A stretch of 64,000 nt of DNA from Afipia sp. (GTDB taxonomy: Bacteria; Pseudomonadota; Alphaproteobacteria; Rhizobiales; Xanthobacteraceae), in the NCBI GenBank assembly GCA_017308575.1, contig JAFKEQ010000003.1, forward strand, positions 496,001 through 560,000. Direction: 5' to 3'. The notes below the pieces were generated by a model that saw nothing but the letters and a program-made list of their open reading frames with translations, was not told where the DNA came from and made no database searches. The position numbers were made by a program, and so were the translations under genes. Of this stretch, positions 8,378-18,475 are shown one piece after another. Each line of letters starts with the position of its first letter. Position 1 is the stretch's first letter.

Positions 8378-9391
8378 ATGCGGCCGTTTGCGTGGGCGCT
8401 GCTGGTTGCCCTGATGGGCGTGCATCCGGCGGCAGCTCAGTTCGTCGGCGATGCGCCGCCGCCCGTTCCGCCCGCCAACGTTCCCGTTTCTCCGACACCG
8501 TCCGGTCCCGCGATCAGTCTCGCGCCGCCGTCGGGCCCGGCCGCGACACCCGGACTGCCCGCGACCCTGACCCAGCCGCCGGTTACCGTGGCGGCTCCGC
8601 CGGTCCCCGCGCAGCTTCCATCTCCGTCGCCGGTGCAAGGTGTGCTCGCCCTGAGCGCGCGGTTCGGCAAGGACATGCCCGCCGTCAACAGCGGCGTGGT
8701 GTGGCGGGTCTATTCCGACAAGCCCGATGCGAGCGGCGTATTCCAGCTCGTGCGCGAAGACCGCAACCCGACGCCGAACATCGTTCTCGCGCCCGGCGGC
8801 TATGTCGTCCATGCGTCGCTCGGTCTGGTCAGCGCAGTTCGGCCGGTGACGGTGCGCAACGAGACGCTGCGCGAGACGTTCGATCTTCCCGCCGGCGGTC
8901 TGCGCATCGAGGGCCGCGTCGGCACCAGCAAGATTCCGGTGGGGCAGATCACGTTCTCGATCTACAAGGGCAGCCAGTTCGAAGTCGGTGAACGCGCGCC
9001 ACTGGCGCAGAATGTCGCCGCAGGCGATGTGCTTCTGGTGCCCGAGGGCACGTATTACATCATCTCGAACTACGGCGACGCGAACTCCGTCGTGCGTTCC
9101 GACATTCGCGTGCAGGCGGGCAAGCTGACCGACGTGACCGTGACCCATCGCGCGGCGGTGATCACCATGAAGCTGGTCAGCGAGAAGGGCGGCGAGGCGC
9201 TCGCCAACACCGCATGGTCGGTCATCACGCCCGCGGGCGACGTCATCAAGGAATACAACGGCGCATTCCCGAAGGTGATCCTGTCCGAAGGCGAATATCG
9301 CGTGATCGCCAAGAACGAGGGCAAGGTGTTCGAACGTCCCTTCAACGTCAGCAACGGCGTCGACGGCGAAGTCGAAGTCATCGCGCGCTAG
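8378..9391 (+). CDS. Exported proline-rich protein, function unknown
   Basis: About 337 residues from ATG 8378, chosen because a signal peptide follows at once (MRPFAWALLVALMGVHPAAAQ); ATG 8294 is an alternative with a long N-terminal region. After a Pro-rich linker (residues 23-95) come repeated beta-rich segments of about 85-90 residues, each with an LxPGxYxVxA-like edge (LAPGGYVVHA, VPEGTYYIIS, LSEGEYRVIA). This suggests carboxypeptidase-regulatory-like beta-sandwich modules. I do not recognise a named family. It is probably periplasmic, with its own promoter. Confidence 0.75.
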   Translation: MRPFAWALLVALMGVHPAAAQFVGDAPPPVPPANVPVSPTPSGPAISLAPPSGPAATPGLPATLTQPPVTVAAPPVPAQLPSPSPVQGVLALSARFGKDMPAVNSGVVWRVYSDKPDASGVFQLVREDRNPTPNIVLAPGGYVVHASLGLVSAVRPVTVRNETLRETFDLPAGGLRIEGRVGTSKIPVGQITFSIYKGSQFEVGERAPLAQNVAAGDVLLVPEGTYYIISNYGDANSVVRSDIRVQAGKLTDVTVTHRAAVITMKLVSEKGGEALANTAWSVITPAGDVIKEYNGAFPKVILSEGEYRVIAKNEGKVFERPFNVSNGVDGEVEVIAR

Positions 9392-9534
9392 GCTGCGGTC
9401 TGTCATCGTCCTGTATTAAAATCGTCATGGTTTCTAAGGCGCGCTAACCATCGAACGAGTTAGAACTGTCACAGTCCCTGCTTCGTTTCATTTTACCCGC
9501 ATCGTTTACGCTGCTTTAAGCGCACACGCATTGG

Positions 9535-12054
9535 ATGCGCCCGCTGACACGACAGAATGCCGTGTCGATGTGGGAGTGCGTTGTGGTTGCCGCTCAAGCG
9601 AAAAAGACTTCGTCCAGTCCTGAACTGTTCAGCGACATTTCGATCCTGCGCCGGAAATGGCAGGCGGCTCTCAAGCCCGGGATGGAGTTGCCGTTTTTCG
9701 AGGACGTGATGCTGGGCAGCCTCGGCCGCCTCGCGGACCACACCATGCTCATCAGGCAAGACGGCGAGGGCGCGGTGATTTCCCGCGCCGGACGATATGT
9801 CGAGCAGTGGCTCGACACCGGCGTATGGGACACGCCGCTCGATGGATGCCCGCCGGACTGCGCGCTGACAGTGGGCGAGGCCATCACGAATGCGCGGTCC
9901 ACCCGCAAGCCGTATCTTGCGACCGGGCATTGCGTGCGCGACGGTCTTGTCCGGATTTACGATGTGCTTGCATTGCCGGTCGCTTCGCGCTGGGGCGGCG
10001 TTCTGGTCAGCGTCTATGTCAATCAGCGCGGGTCTCAATACAATCTGCTCGATGCGATCTTCCGCGTGACCGATGAAGGCATCGTCTCGCTGGCCGCGGT
10101 TCGCGATGCTCACGGCAAGCCGATCGATTTCCAGATCGTGCATCTCAATCAGGGCACGGCGCGGCTGTTGCAACGTCCGGTGGATGAACTGCGCTGGCAG
10201 CGGTTGAGCGGCGGAACGCATGCGCTCTGTTCGCCGCAGGTGATCGAGTGGCTTTCATCGATCGTCGCCGGAGACAACGCCGACCAGTTGGAAGTCGATG
10301 ACGAATCCCGCACCCTGACGCTCAATGCGTCGACGATGGGCGATCTGATTTCCCTTTCAATGACCGACGTGACGCACCTGAAGCGGCGCGAACAGTCGTC
10401 GCGGCTGCTGTTCGAGAACAACCCGATGCCGATGTGGGTGTTCGATGTCGAGACCCGGAAGTTCCGCAGCGTGAACGAAGCGGCGCTGAGCCACTACGGA
10501 TACGACCGCGAGACGTTTCTCGCGATGGAATTGCGCGATCTCTGGCCGAAGGACGAATGGGAAGAGCATCAGCGATCGCTCGTCGGGGTCGGCGATATCT
10601 ACGACACCGGCCGCAACTGGCGGCACCTGAAGGCTGACGGCAGCGAGATCGAGGTGCTCACCTTCGGACGGCGTCTGCATGTCGATGAGCGCGACAGCTT
10701 CCTGGTTTCGGTGGTGGACATCACCGAGCGCCGGAAGGCGGAGGCGCGAGTTGCCTATATGGCGCATCACGATGCGCTGACGGATCTGGCCAACCGCGTG
10801 AAATTCCACGAACGGCTGCGGCAGGATCTTGAGCGCACCCGTCTTGTCAACAGCGGTGTCGCGGTGCTGTGCATCGATCTCGACCTGTTCAAGAACGTCA
10901 ACGATTCATTTGGCCATCCCGTGGGCGATCGTCTGCTGCGCCAGGTGGCGGAGCGGCTGACGGCGAACCTGAGCAGCGAGGATTTGGTGGCGCGGCTCGG
11001 CGGCGATGAATTCGCGATGATCCTCGCTGGCCACGCCTCGCCGAACGAAGCGAGCGATCAGGCTGCCGCGATCATCGAGATGCTGAGCGCGCCTTACACC
11101 ATCGACGGGCTCGAGATCGTCATCGGTGCGAGCGTCGGCATCGCCATCTCTCCCGGCGACGGCGAGAGCAGCGAGGAATTGCTGCGAAACGCCGACATGG
11201 CATTGTACCGCGCCAAGTCTGACGGCGGAGGCGTTTACCGCTTCTTCGAGAAGGAAATGGATCGCCTCGCGCAGCGCCGCCGTGACATGGAAATCGATCT
11301 GCGCCGCGCGCTGGCGACCAATGAATTCGAACTGCACTATCAGCCGCTGGTCGATCTGGCGCAGGATCGCATTGTGACCTTCGAGGCCTTGCTGCGCTGG
11401 AAGCATCCGGTGAAAGGCATGATCTCGCCCGCCGATTTCATTCCGGTCGCGGAAGATATCGGCTTGATCGTGTCGCTCGGCGAATGGGTGTTGCGCGAAG
11501 CCTGTCAGCAGGCGGCGAAGTGGCCTTCGGGCGTTCGGGTCGCGGTCAACCTGTCACCGGCGCAATTCCGCAGCCGCAATCTCACGCAGGTGGTGTTTTC
11601 CTCGCTGGCGCAATCCGGCCTGTCGCCGACGCGGCTCGAACTCGAGATCACCGAATCGATCCTGCTCGAAGACAGCGACGCCAATCTCTCGATCCTGCAT
11701 CAGTTGCGTGAATTCGGCGTTCGTATCTCGATGGACGATTTCGGCACCGGCTATTCGAGCCTGAACTATCTGCGCAGCTTTCCGTTCGACAAGATCAAGA
11801 TCGATCGCTCGTTTATCCGCGACCTGTCGGATCGTCCTGATAGTGGCGCGATCGTGCGCGCGATTTCCGGTCTCGGCCGCAGCCTGAATATTTCGACCAC
11901 GGCGGAAGGCGTCGAGACGATGGATCAGCTCGACTGGCTACGCGCGGAAGGATGCACCGAAGTGCAGGGCTTCCTGTTCAGCCCCGCGCGCCCGGCGTCG
12001 GAGATCGCGGCATTGCTCGGAAAGTTCGGTGATCGCGCCTCGAAGGCGGCGTGA
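9535..12054 (+). CDS. PAS-GGDEF-EAL c-di-GMP turnover protein
   Basis: An 839-residue cytoplasmic protein. The N-terminal 280 residues look PAS/GAF-like. A PAS domain spans roughly 290-410 (LLFENNPMPMWVFDVETRKF ... VVDITERRKAEARV). GGDEF is intact at 489-493, so diguanylate cyclase activity is possible. The EAL domain has EAL at 617-619 and later DDFGTGYSSLNYL and KIDRSFI motifs, so it should hydrolyse c-di-GMP. Both halves appear complete; which one dominates cannot be read. There is no membrane segment. It could feed the tandem PilZ protein at 3012. Confidence 0.92.
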   Translation: MRPLTRQNAVSMWECVVVAAQAKKTSSSPELFSDISILRRKWQAALKPGMELPFFEDVMLGSLGRLADHTMLIRQDGEGAVISRAGRYVEQWLDTGVWDTPLDGCPPDCALTVGEAITNARSTRKPYLATGHCVRDGLVRIYDVLALPVASRWGGVLVSVYVNQRGSQYNLLDAIFRVTDEGIVSLAAVRDAHGKPIDFQIVHLNQGTARLLQRPVDELRWQRLSGGTHALCSPQVIEWLSSIVAGDNADQLEVDDESRTLTLNASTMGDLISLSMTDVTHLKRREQSSRLLFENNPMPMWVFDVETRKFRSVNEAALSHYGYDRETFLAMELRDLWPKDEWEEHQRSLVGVGDIYDTGRNWRHLKADGSEIEVLTFGRRLHVDERDSFLVSVVDITERRKAEARVAYMAHHDALTDLANRVKFHERLRQDLERTRLVNSGVAVLCIDLDLFKNVNDSFGHPVGDRLLRQVAERLTANLSSEDLVARLGGDEFAMILAGHASPNEASDQAAAIIEMLSAPYTIDGLEIVIGASVGIAISPGDGESSEELLRNADMALYRAKSDGGGVYRFFEKEMDRLAQRRRDMEIDLRRALATNEFELHYQPLVDLAQDRIVTFEALLRWKHPVKGMISPADFIPVAEDIGLIVSLGEWVLREACQQAAKWPSGVRVAVNLSPAQFRSRNLTQVVFSSLAQSGLSPTRLELEITESILLEDSDANLSILHQLREFGVRISMDDFGTGYSSLNYLRSFPFDKIKIDRSFIRDLSDRPDSGAIVRAISGLGRSLNISTTAEGVETMDQLDWLRAEGCTEVQGFLFSPARPASEIAALLGKFGDRASKAA

Positions 12055-12067
12055 ATTAAGTAAGTTC

Positions 12068-12147
12068 CGTCATTGCGAGGAGCGCAGCGACGAAGCAATC
12101 CACCTTTTTGTAGTGCCATGGATTGCTTCGCTTCGCTCGCAATGACG
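12068..12147. repeat. 80-base palindromic repeat (CGTCATTGCGAGGAGC family, copy 1)
   Basis: The arm CGTCATTGCGAGGAGCGCAG... (12068-12102) is mirrored by TGGATTGCTTCG...CAATGACG (12119-12147), forming one long hairpin in the gap between the GGDEF/EAL gene and the nitroreductase. A second copy lies at 19167-19284. There is no coding capacity; it is a MITE/REP-like element. Confidence 0.85.
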
Positions 12148-12198
12148 GCGTCTCTTCTGTTTCAATGATCGCATTTCCAGTCTGGCCTGCGGGCCTTC

Positions 12199-12762
12199 CT
12201 AGAACCGCGTCACGATCTCGCTGAGAACCGGGCGCGGTCTGTCTTCGTTCGCCCGTCCGGCCTTGCCGATGTGGACGAAACCCGCGATTTTCTCGTCGGG
12301 CTGCAGGCCAAACGCATCCAGCACGTCACGGTCGAACGCCATCCATCCGGTCAGCCAGTTGGCGGCGTAGCCGAGCGCATTGGCCGCGAGCACGATGTTC
12401 ATGGCGCTGGCGCCTGCGGACAGCTGCTGCTCCCACGGCGGTACCTTGGGATGGGCCACGGTTCTGCTCACGACGCCGATGATCAGCGGCGCCTGCGTGA
12501 ATTTCTTGCCTTCGGCTTCGGCCTGCTCGGCCGTGGCGTCCGGATTCTTCGCCCGGAACACTTTCGCAACGACATCGCGTGCCCGCGCCAATCCATCGCC
12601 CTCGAACACGATGAAGCGCCATGGCGCGATCTTGCCGTGGTCGGGGACACGCGCGCCGATGGTGAGGATTGTCTCGATCTCGGCTGGCGACGGGCCGGGG
12701 CCGGTCATGTCGAACGGTTTCACCGAGCGGCGGGTTTTCAGAAGGTCGAGTGCGTCGGGCAT
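12199..12762 (-). CDS. Nitroreductase family protein (YdjA/RutE-like)
   Basis: A 187-residue FMN enzyme (MPDALDLLKTRRSVKPFD...). RRS near the N-terminus for FMN phosphate, GARVPDHGKIAPWRFIV and the late AANALGYAANWLTGW segment match the nitroreductase fold, closest to the small YdjA group. It uses NAD(P)H to reduce nitro or quinone compounds; substrate unknown. ATG 12762 follows an AAGAGA site. The frame continues 19 codons upstream, but that part is the palindromic repeat at 12774-12925 and is not expected to be translated. Confidence 0.9.
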   Translation of the reverse strand: MPDALDLLKTRRSVKPFDMTGPGPSPAEIETILTIGARVPDHGKIAPWRFIVFEGDGLARARDVVAKVFRAKNPDATAEQAEAEGKKFTQAPLIIGVVSRTVAHPKVPPWEQQLSAGASAMNIVLAANALGYAANWLTGWMAFDRDVLDAFGLQPDEKIAGFVHIGKAGRANEDRPRPVLSEIVTRF

Positions 12763-12773
12763 ATTGTCTCTTT

Positions 12774-12925
12774 CGTCATGGCCGGATTTATTCCGGCCAT
12801 CTACGTCTTGCTTCGACATCTAGTAAGACGTGGATGCCATAGCCGCTTGGCTTCGCCAAGCGGCGTAGTTTTGTAGACTTCCAAGTTGGGCTTGCCCAAC
12901 TTGGATACAAGGCCGGGCATGACGA
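12774..12925. repeat. Composite palindromic repeats between nitroreductase and thrS
   Basis: The arm CGTCATGGCCGGATTTATTC at 12774 pairs with GGCCGGGCATGACG ending at 12925. Between them lie two more small hairpins: GCCGCTTGGCTTCGCCAAGC near 12843 and CCAAGTTGGGCTTGCCCAAC near 12881. It is a mosaic of REP-like units in a convergent or promoter position. Confidence 0.75.
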
Positions 12926-12943
12926 ATTACTTTTGAATGTCTC

Positions 12944-14980
12944 TCAGCCGTTGACCCGCTTGAGATCCGGCGGGGTTGCTTCCCAGGCAAGTGCCTTCAG
13001 CGCGTCGTCGAGGGACTGCACGTTCTGACCTTCTTTGCCGAGGCGGCGGATCGAGACGGCGCGCGTCTCGGCTTCCTTCTTGCCGACCACGAGCAGAGCG
13101 GGGACCTTCGCCAGCGAATGCTCGCGCACCTTATAGTTGATCTTCTCGTTGCGAAGATCGATCTCGACGCGCAGCCCCGCCTTGCGGCAGGCCGCAACCA
13201 CTTCGCGCGCGTAGTCGTCCGCATCCGAGGTGATCGTGGTGACGACGGCCTGCACCGGCGCGAGCCAGAGCGGGAAGTGGCCCGCGAAATGCTCGATCAG
13301 GATGCCGGTGAAGCGCTCCAGCGATCCGCAGATGGCGCGGTGGACCATCACCGGCGTCACCTTGTTGGACTGGTCGTCGATGTAGAACGCGCCGAACCGG
13401 CCGGGCAGATTGAAGTCCACCTGCGTGGTGCCGCACTGCCATTCGCGGCCGATGGCGTCGCGCAGCACGTATTCGAACTTCGGCCCGTAGAACGCGCCTT
13501 CGCCCGGGCTGATCTCGGTGCGGATGCGGTTATGGCCTTCCGCCTTGATCTGCTCGAGCACCTTGGTCATTACGCTTTCGGCGTGATCCCAGGCCGCATC
13601 GGTGCCGACGCGCTTTTCAGGACGCGTCGAAAGCTTCACGGTCAGTTCGCCCTCGAAGCCGAAATCGGCATAGGTCGAGAGAATTAGGTCGTTGATCTTC
13701 AGGCACTCGTCCGCGAGCTGCGCCTCGGTGCAGAACACATGGGCGTCATCCTGCGTGAAGCCGCGCACGCGCATCAGGCCGTGCATCGCGCCTGACGGTT
13801 CGTAACGATGCACGATGCCGAACTCCGCGAGACGGATCGGAAGTTCGCGGTAGCTCTTGAGACCGTGCTTGAAGATCAGCACATGGCCGGGGCAGTTCAT
13901 CGGCTTGATGGCGAACCAGCGCTTGTCTTCCGCCTCGTCGCCCGCCGACTGCGCCGCGAACATGTTTTCGCGATACCATTCCCAGTGGCCGGAAGTCTCC
14001 CACAGCGACTTGTCCAGCATCTGCGGCGCGTTGACTTCGTCATAGTCGCCCGCAAGGCGGCGGCGCATATAGGCGACGATCGCCTGAAACAGCGTCCAGC
14101 CCTTCGCATGCCAGAACACGACGCCGGGACCTTCCTCCTGGAAGTGGAACAGGTCCATCTCGCGGCCGAGGCGGCGATGGTCGCGCTTCTCCGCTTCCTC
14201 AAGCTGCTTGAGATAAGCGTCGAGGTCGTCCTGCTTGGCGAAGGCGGTGCCGTAGATGCGCGTCAGCATCGGATTGTTGCTGTCGCCACGCCAGTACGCG
14301 CCCGCCACCTTCATCAGCTTGAAGGCATTGCCGACCTTGCCGGTGGAGGTCATGTGCGGACCGCGGCAGAGATCGAACCAGTCGCCCTGATGATAGATCT
14401 TGATCGGCTCGTTGCCGGGAATGGCGTCGACCAGCTCGACCTTGAAGGCCTCGCCCTTGTCGCGGAACACCTGCTTGGTTTTCTCGCGGTCCCACTCTTC
14501 CTTGGTGAAGGGCTTATCCTTCGCGATGATCTCGCGCATCTTCTTCTCGATCGCAGCGAAGTCCTCGGGCGTGAAGGGCTCGTTGCGGAAGAAGTCGTAA
14601 TAGAAACCGTTGTCGATCACCGGGCCGATGGTGACCTGCGTGCCGGGCCACAGCGACTGCACCGCTTCGGCGAGCACATGCGCGGCGTCGTGCCGGATCA
14701 ATTCCAGCGCGCGCGGGTCTTCGCGGTTGATGAAGTCGATGGTCGCATCGTGCGTGATCGGGTCGGCGAGATCGCTCAGCGCGCCGTCGAGCGCCATGGC
14801 CACGGTGCGCTTGGCCAGCGAGGGCGAAATGCCCTTGGCGATATCGAGGCCGGTGGTGCCGCTGGGATATTCGCGCGTTGCGCCGTCGGGGAAGGTGACT
14901 TTGACCTTGCCGTTGCCGCTGTCGGCAGGCTTGAGATTGGCGAGGCCGAATTTGAAACCGGATTCCGGATTCTCAGACAT
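12944..14980 (-). CDS. thrS: Threonine--tRNA ligase
   Basis: 678 residues from ATG 14980, preceded by GGAGCATGAT. Domain order is standard: TGS ([16 protein letters not shown]), editing domain with [10 protein letters not shown] (the HxxxH site), class II catalytic core (motif with [11 protein letters not shown], whose Cys binds the active-site zinc), and the C-terminal anticodon-binding domain ([14 protein letters not shown]). It charges tRNA-Thr in the cytoplasm; a tRNA-Thr (TGT) lies at 32480. Length is normal and no essential block is missing. Confidence 0.97.
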   Translation of the reverse strand: MSENPESGFKFGLANLKPADSGNGKVKVTFPDGATREYPSGTTGLDIAKGISPSLAKRTVAMALDGALSDLADPITHDATIDFINREDPRALELIRHDAAHVLAEAVQSLWPGTQVTIGPVIDNGFYYDFFRNEPFTPEDFAAIEKKMREIIAKDKPFTKEEWDREKTKQVFRDKGEAFKVELVDAIPGNEPIKIYHQGDWFDLCRGPHMTSTGKVGNAFKLMKVAGAYWRGDSNNPMLTRIYGTAFAKQDDLDAYLKQLEEAEKRDHRRLGREMDLFHFQEEGPGVVFWHAKGWTLFQAIVAYMRRRLAGDYDEVNAPQMLDKSLWETSGHWEWYRENMFAAQSAGDEAEDKRWFAIKPMNCPGHVLIFKHGLKSYRELPIRLAEFGIVHRYEPSGAMHGLMRVRGFTQDDAHVFCTEAQLADECLKINDLILSTYADFGFEGELTVKLSTRPEKRVGTDAAWDHAESVMTKVLEQIKAEGHNRIRTEISPGEGAFYGPKFEYVLRDAIGREWQCGTTQVDFNLPGRFGAFYIDDQSNKVTPVMVHRAICGSLERFTGILIEHFAGHFPLWLAPVQAVVTTITSDADDYAREVVAACRKAGLRVEIDLRNEKINYKVREHSLAKVPALLVVGKKEAETRAVSIRRLGKEGQNVQSLDDALKALAWEATPPDLKRVNG

Positions 14981-15157
14981 ATCATGCTCCTTGTGGCTCA
15001 CTCCTGCGAACGGGCGCAGGTAAGCGATGGGACCCGTTGTATAGCAGCGGATTCGGGCAGCGCAATGCGCCGTCAGAGCCTGCGGTGAGGCGGGCGAATC
15101 CGTTTGCATAGCTTTCATGCAGTTGCATTAATCTCGCCGTCTGCTACCACCTTCGGT

Positions 15158-16309
15158 GTGAAACGGTTCGCACCCACCTCGTTGATGCTCGGCAATTTCG
15201 TCACTGGCGCATGCATCCTTGCGCCGGCGGGCATGTTGCCTGAGCTTTCGCACGAATTCGGCGTCTCGATCCGCGAGGCGGGACTGCTCATTACCTTCGG
15301 CGCGATCATGCTGTGCATCGGCTCGCCGGTGTCGGCCTGGCTGACCAGCCGCATCGACCGCCGCTTGCTGCTGTCGATCAGCGTCGCCACCATGGCAGCA
15401 GCGCAGTTCGCCTCCATGATGGCGCCGAGCTACGCGACCCTGATGGGTGTGCGGATCGTGATGCTCGCGGTCGCTGCGCTGTTCACGCCGCAGGCGGCCA
15501 GCACAGCGGCGATGATGGTGCCGCCGGAGCGCCGCGGCAGCACGATGTCTTATGTGTTTCTCGGCTGGTCGCTGGCGCTTGCCATCGGGCTGCCGCTGAT
15601 TGCCTATGTCGCGAACCATGTCGGCTGGCGCGTCGCCTATGGCGGAATCGGAATCATCGCGCTGCTGAATCTGGCGCTGCTGATCTGGCGGCTTCCCGGC
15701 GGGCTGAAAGGGACGCCGGTTGATCTGAAGACATGGGGCGAGGTGTTTCGCAATCCGCTGATCGTGCTGCTGCTCGTCATCACGGTGCTGCAGACCTCGG
15801 GTCAGTTTGCGGTGTTCACCTATCTCGGGCCGCTGTTCGACAGGCTCGGCGGTAGTTCCCAACTCGCCGCCATCGCCTTCAGCATCTACGGCGTGATGGG
15901 CTTTATCGGCAACGTGATCGCCAGCCGTGTCGTCGATACATGGGGCGGCTATCGCACGTCGCTGACCATGATGTCGCTGCTGCTGTTCGGAATCGCGGCA
16001 TGGGCACTGGGCGCGGGGGCGGTGCCGGCGATGCTCGCCTCGATGATCCCGTGGGGATTTGCCTTTGCATCGACCAACTCGATGCAGCAGGTGCGGCTTG
16101 CGGGCGCGGCGCCGCTGCATGCAAGCGCCTCCGTGTCGCTCAACACGTCCGGTCTTTATATCGGGCAGGCGATCGGTTCGGGAATTGGCGGCGCGCTGTT
16201 CGCGCACGAACTGTATTACGTGATCGGCTATGTCGGCGTCGGCTTCCTGATCCTGGCCGTGGCGGCGGTCGTGCTGTCGCGCCGGAGCGAGCGCGCCTTA
16301 GCTGCCTGA
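15158..16309 (+). CDS. MFS transporter (drug/sugar efflux type)
   Basis: About 383 residues with 12 predicted membrane helices, from GTG 15158; TTG 15104 is an alternative that would sit close to the thrS promoter. The segment ITFGAIMLCIGSPVSAWLTSRIDRR carries the MFS loop 2-3 signature region, and the overall pattern fits the AraJ/Bcr/Cmx DHA1 group of proton-driven efflux pumps. Substrate unknown. Its last 12 bases overlap the convergent yidD. Confidence 0.88.
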   Translation: MKRFAPTSLMLGNFVTGACILAPAGMLPELSHEFGVSIREAGLLITFGAIMLCIGSPVSAWLTSRIDRRLLLSISVATMAAAQFASMMAPSYATLMGVRIVMLAVAALFTPQAASTAAMMVPPERRGSTMSYVFLGWSLALAIGLPLIAYVANHVGWRVAYGGIGIIALLNLALLIWRLPGGLKGTPVDLKTWGEVFRNPLIVLLLVITVLQTSGQFAVFTYLGPLFDRLGGSSQLAAIAFSIYGVMGFIGNVIASRVVDTWGGYRTSLTMMSLLLFGIAAWALGAGAVPAMLASMIPWGFAFASTNSMQQVRLAGAAPLHASASVSLNTSGLYIGQAIGSGIGGALFAHELYYVIGYVGVGFLILAVAAVVLSRRSERALAA

Positions 16310-16639
16310 GCCGTCATTCACGCCGCGCCAGCGCGCATAGCGCCATGGCAGATACCAGCGTGCATCTTTCGGTGTCTCGTCGGGCACGTTATCGATGCCG
16401 GAGGTGCCCCACGGCTGGCAGCGCAGCAGGCGCGCGAGCGTCATCCAGCCGCCGGCCCACAGTCCGAAACGCGATATCGCTTCGTCGCCATAGGCCGAGC
16501 AGGTCGGAACATGGCGGCAGTTGAATCCGATCAGCGGCGAGAACGTGGCGCGATACAACCAGATCAATCCGCGCCCGGCATTGCGCGGCAGATGCTGGAT
16601 CGTGCCTCCGCAGTCAGGACATCGGGCGGACAGTTTCAT
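16298..16639 (-). CDS. yidD: Membrane protein insertion efficiency factor YidD
   Basis: A 113-residue protein with the UPF0161 signature: GLIWLYRATFSPLIGFNCRHVPTCS followed by YGDEAISRFG and LARLLRCQPWG. YidD is a small amphipathic protein at the inner face of the membrane that helps YidC insert proteins. The usual rnpA/yidC neighbours are absent here, as in many alphaproteobacteria. The N-terminal CPDCGG adds a Cys pair not typical of the shorter E. coli protein. The 3' end overlaps the MFS gene by 12 bases. Confidence 0.93.
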   Translation of the reverse strand: MKLSARCPDCGGTIQHLPRNAGRGLIWLYRATFSPLIGFNCRHVPTCSAYGDEAISRFGLWAGGWMTLARLLRCQPWGTSGIDNVPDETPKDARWYLPWRYARWRGVNDGSGS

Positions 16640-16868
16640 GATCGTGCCTGAAAGGGCTTGTACCGCGTTGCCGCGTGGTTATTGCGAAGCGATGAGTTCC
16701 GTAAGTGGAACCGCAAGATGTTGTCTTTCACGTCACACCATACAACTTATCGCACGGATTTGACTGCGTCGCAGCAAAAGTCGCATGGACGCGAATCCGC
16801 TGCGCCGGTACGTTTAACAATCATGTGACAAAGCTTGTCGCGTGAATTCGGGGCGGGGAAGGAACCGA

Positions 16869-17771
16869 GTGTCTGTCGTGAAGTCGCTGACGATAAGCGG
16901 CTGGGCGCGGATTTGCGCCGCCGCTGTTGCCTGCCTGCTGTTGCCGGGCTCCGCCATGCTTGGCGGAACGGTGCGCGCCGCTCCGTCTCTTGAGGAGCGC
17001 AAGCTTCCCATGGATTTCAAGTGGTACGAGGCCGAGCCGTCGTGCGCTCAGGATTGCGCCGGGTGGATCGGCGCGGTCGGCGTCATCACATCCGAGACGC
17101 CGGCGAAGTTTGAAACATTCACCAGCGGCCGCAATCTCACGGGCGCGACGGTGGTGCTCGATTCCAGCGGCGGTTCGGTGCTGGATGCGATCACCCTCGG
17201 CCGGCGCTGGCGCGATCTCGGCCTGCGCACCACGGTGGGCACCGTTGTCGCGAAAGAGAATGCGCGCACCACGAGGCCCGGCGCGTATTGCGAGTCGATG
17301 TGCGTGTTCCTGCTGCTCGCCGGCAGCAGCCGCACGGTGCCGGACGGCGCACATGTGCGTGTGCATCAGATCTGGATGGGCGACCGCGCCGACGATGCGA
17401 AAGCCGCAACCTATTCGGCGGACGATCTGATGATCGTCGAGCGCGATATCGGGCGGCTGGCGAAATACACTTTCGACATGGGCGGCACCGGCGATCTGCT
17501 CTCGCTCGCGCTGAGCGTGCCGCCATGGGAGGCGCTGCATCAACTGTCGGCTGACGAGTTGCGGCTGACCAATCTGGTCACAATGGATGCCGTGGCTACT
17601 GTCAAAGGGCCGTCTGATACTGTCGTCGGCAGCGTCACCGCCAAGATGTTTCAGGATCGTGTCCCGAGCGGCGATGCCGACGCCAAAAGCGCACGGCTGA
17701 CGCCGGGCACCAAGACGGCGGAAGCGCATGCGCCGACCGGCGGCGCGGCGGCGGCCTCCGATCGGAAGTAA
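16869..17771 (+). CDS. Exported ClpP/crotonase-like protein (COG3904 type)
   Basis: About 300 residues from GTG 16869, which follows GGGGAAGGAA; a signal peptide ends near RAA (residues 37-39). LDSSGGSVLDAITLGRRWRD and YCESMCVFLLLAGSSRTV resemble the GG-V-x-A and S/C-x-x-C core of the predicted periplasmic COG3904 family, which has a ClpP-like fold. The C-terminal 70 residues are low-complexity. A protease activity is not demonstrated for this family and no obvious Ser-His-Asp triad can be assigned. Alone between yidD and the convergent scaffold gene. Confidence 0.7.
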   Translation: MSVVKSLTISGWARICAAAVACLLLPGSAMLGGTVRAAPSLEERKLPMDFKWYEAEPSCAQDCAGWIGAVGVITSETPAKFETFTSGRNLTGATVVLDSSGGSVLDAITLGRRWRDLGLRTTVGTVVAKENARTTRPGAYCESMCVFLLLAGSSRTVPDGAHVRVHQIWMGDRADDAKAATYSADDLMIVERDIGRLAKYTFDMGGTGDLLSLALSVPPWEALHQLSADELRLTNLVTMDAVATVKGPSDTVVGSVTAKMFQDRVPSGDADAKSARLTPGTKTAEAHAPTGGAAAASDRK

Positions 17772-17776
17772 CGGGT

Positions 17777-18232
17777 TCAGCCCTGCGCGGGCGTAAGCGT
17801 CCCGGCCTTCGCTTCGATCTGGTCGATGGCGTCGACCACGGCATCGAATGTCAGCAGGGTGGAGGCGTGGCGCGCCTTGTAATCGCGAACCGGCTCCAGC
17901 ACGGCAATGTCCGCCCATTTGCCCTCGGGAGGCGTGCCGTTCTCCTTGAGCATCTTGCGGACCGTCTCGCGCAGGTCGCGGAGTTCGTCGGCCTTCGAGC
18001 CGATCACATGGCGGGCCATGATGGAGGAGGAGGCCTGGCCCAGCGCGCAGGCCTTTACGTCATGGGCGAAGTCGCTGACCACGCCGTCCTGCATCTTGAG
18101 ATCGACCTTCACGGTCGAGCCGCAGAGCTTGGAATGGGCCGTCGCCGAGGCGTCCGGATCGGCGAGCCGCCCCAGCCGCGGGATATTCCCCGCCAGCTCG
18201 ATGATTTTCTTGTTGTAGATGTCGTTCAGCAT
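17777..18232 (-). CDS. IscU/NifU-like iron-sulfur scaffold protein
   Basis: 151 residues from ATG 18232. Cluster-ligand positions: first Cys in HSKLCGSTV and second Cys in VKACALGQASSS are present. The region where the third Cys is expected reads YKARHASTLLTFDAV and has no Cys. It is the alphaproteobacterial IscU-like family next to the SUF-type system, but no suf gene is nearby. It may deliver or hold clusters with a different ligand. Divergent from folE. Confidence 0.85.
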   Translation of the reverse strand: MLNDIYNKKIIELAGNIPRLGRLADPDASATAHSKLCGSTVKVDLKMQDGVVSDFAHDVKACALGQASSSIMARHVIGSKADELRDLRETVRKMLKENGTPPEGKWADIAVLEPVRDYKARHASTLLTFDAVVDAIDQIEAKAGTLTPAQG

Positions 18233-18475
18233 GGCGGTCGAATTGGCCTTTGCGCGGGACCCTTGCCCTTGGCGGTCCCGGATCACAGCCTATATAATAA
18301 GCCATGTGCAGGAATAAACCGCCTGCATCTCAGCAATGCGGGAATATAGACGGTTTTTCCCGGTTTGCTGTCATGGTACAGGTGAGGCGTCCGGCTGCCG
18401 GGATGGCTGCCGCGGCTGACCGGTGACACTCCCGGCCTTCCTCCAGATATTAAGGGCCGGTCGAACGGAGACGAG

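Noticed and set aside
12763..12819. Longer start for the nitroreductase
   Set aside because: The added residues are the translation of a REP repeat, while an AAGAGA site precedes ATG 12762.
13808..15088. A long open frame of over 400 codons on the plus strand opposite thrS
   Set aside because: It is an antisense frame of a strongly conserved gene in GC-rich DNA and shows no family resemblance; same for long antisense frames opposite the patatin, TonB, carbamoyltransferase and SDR genes.
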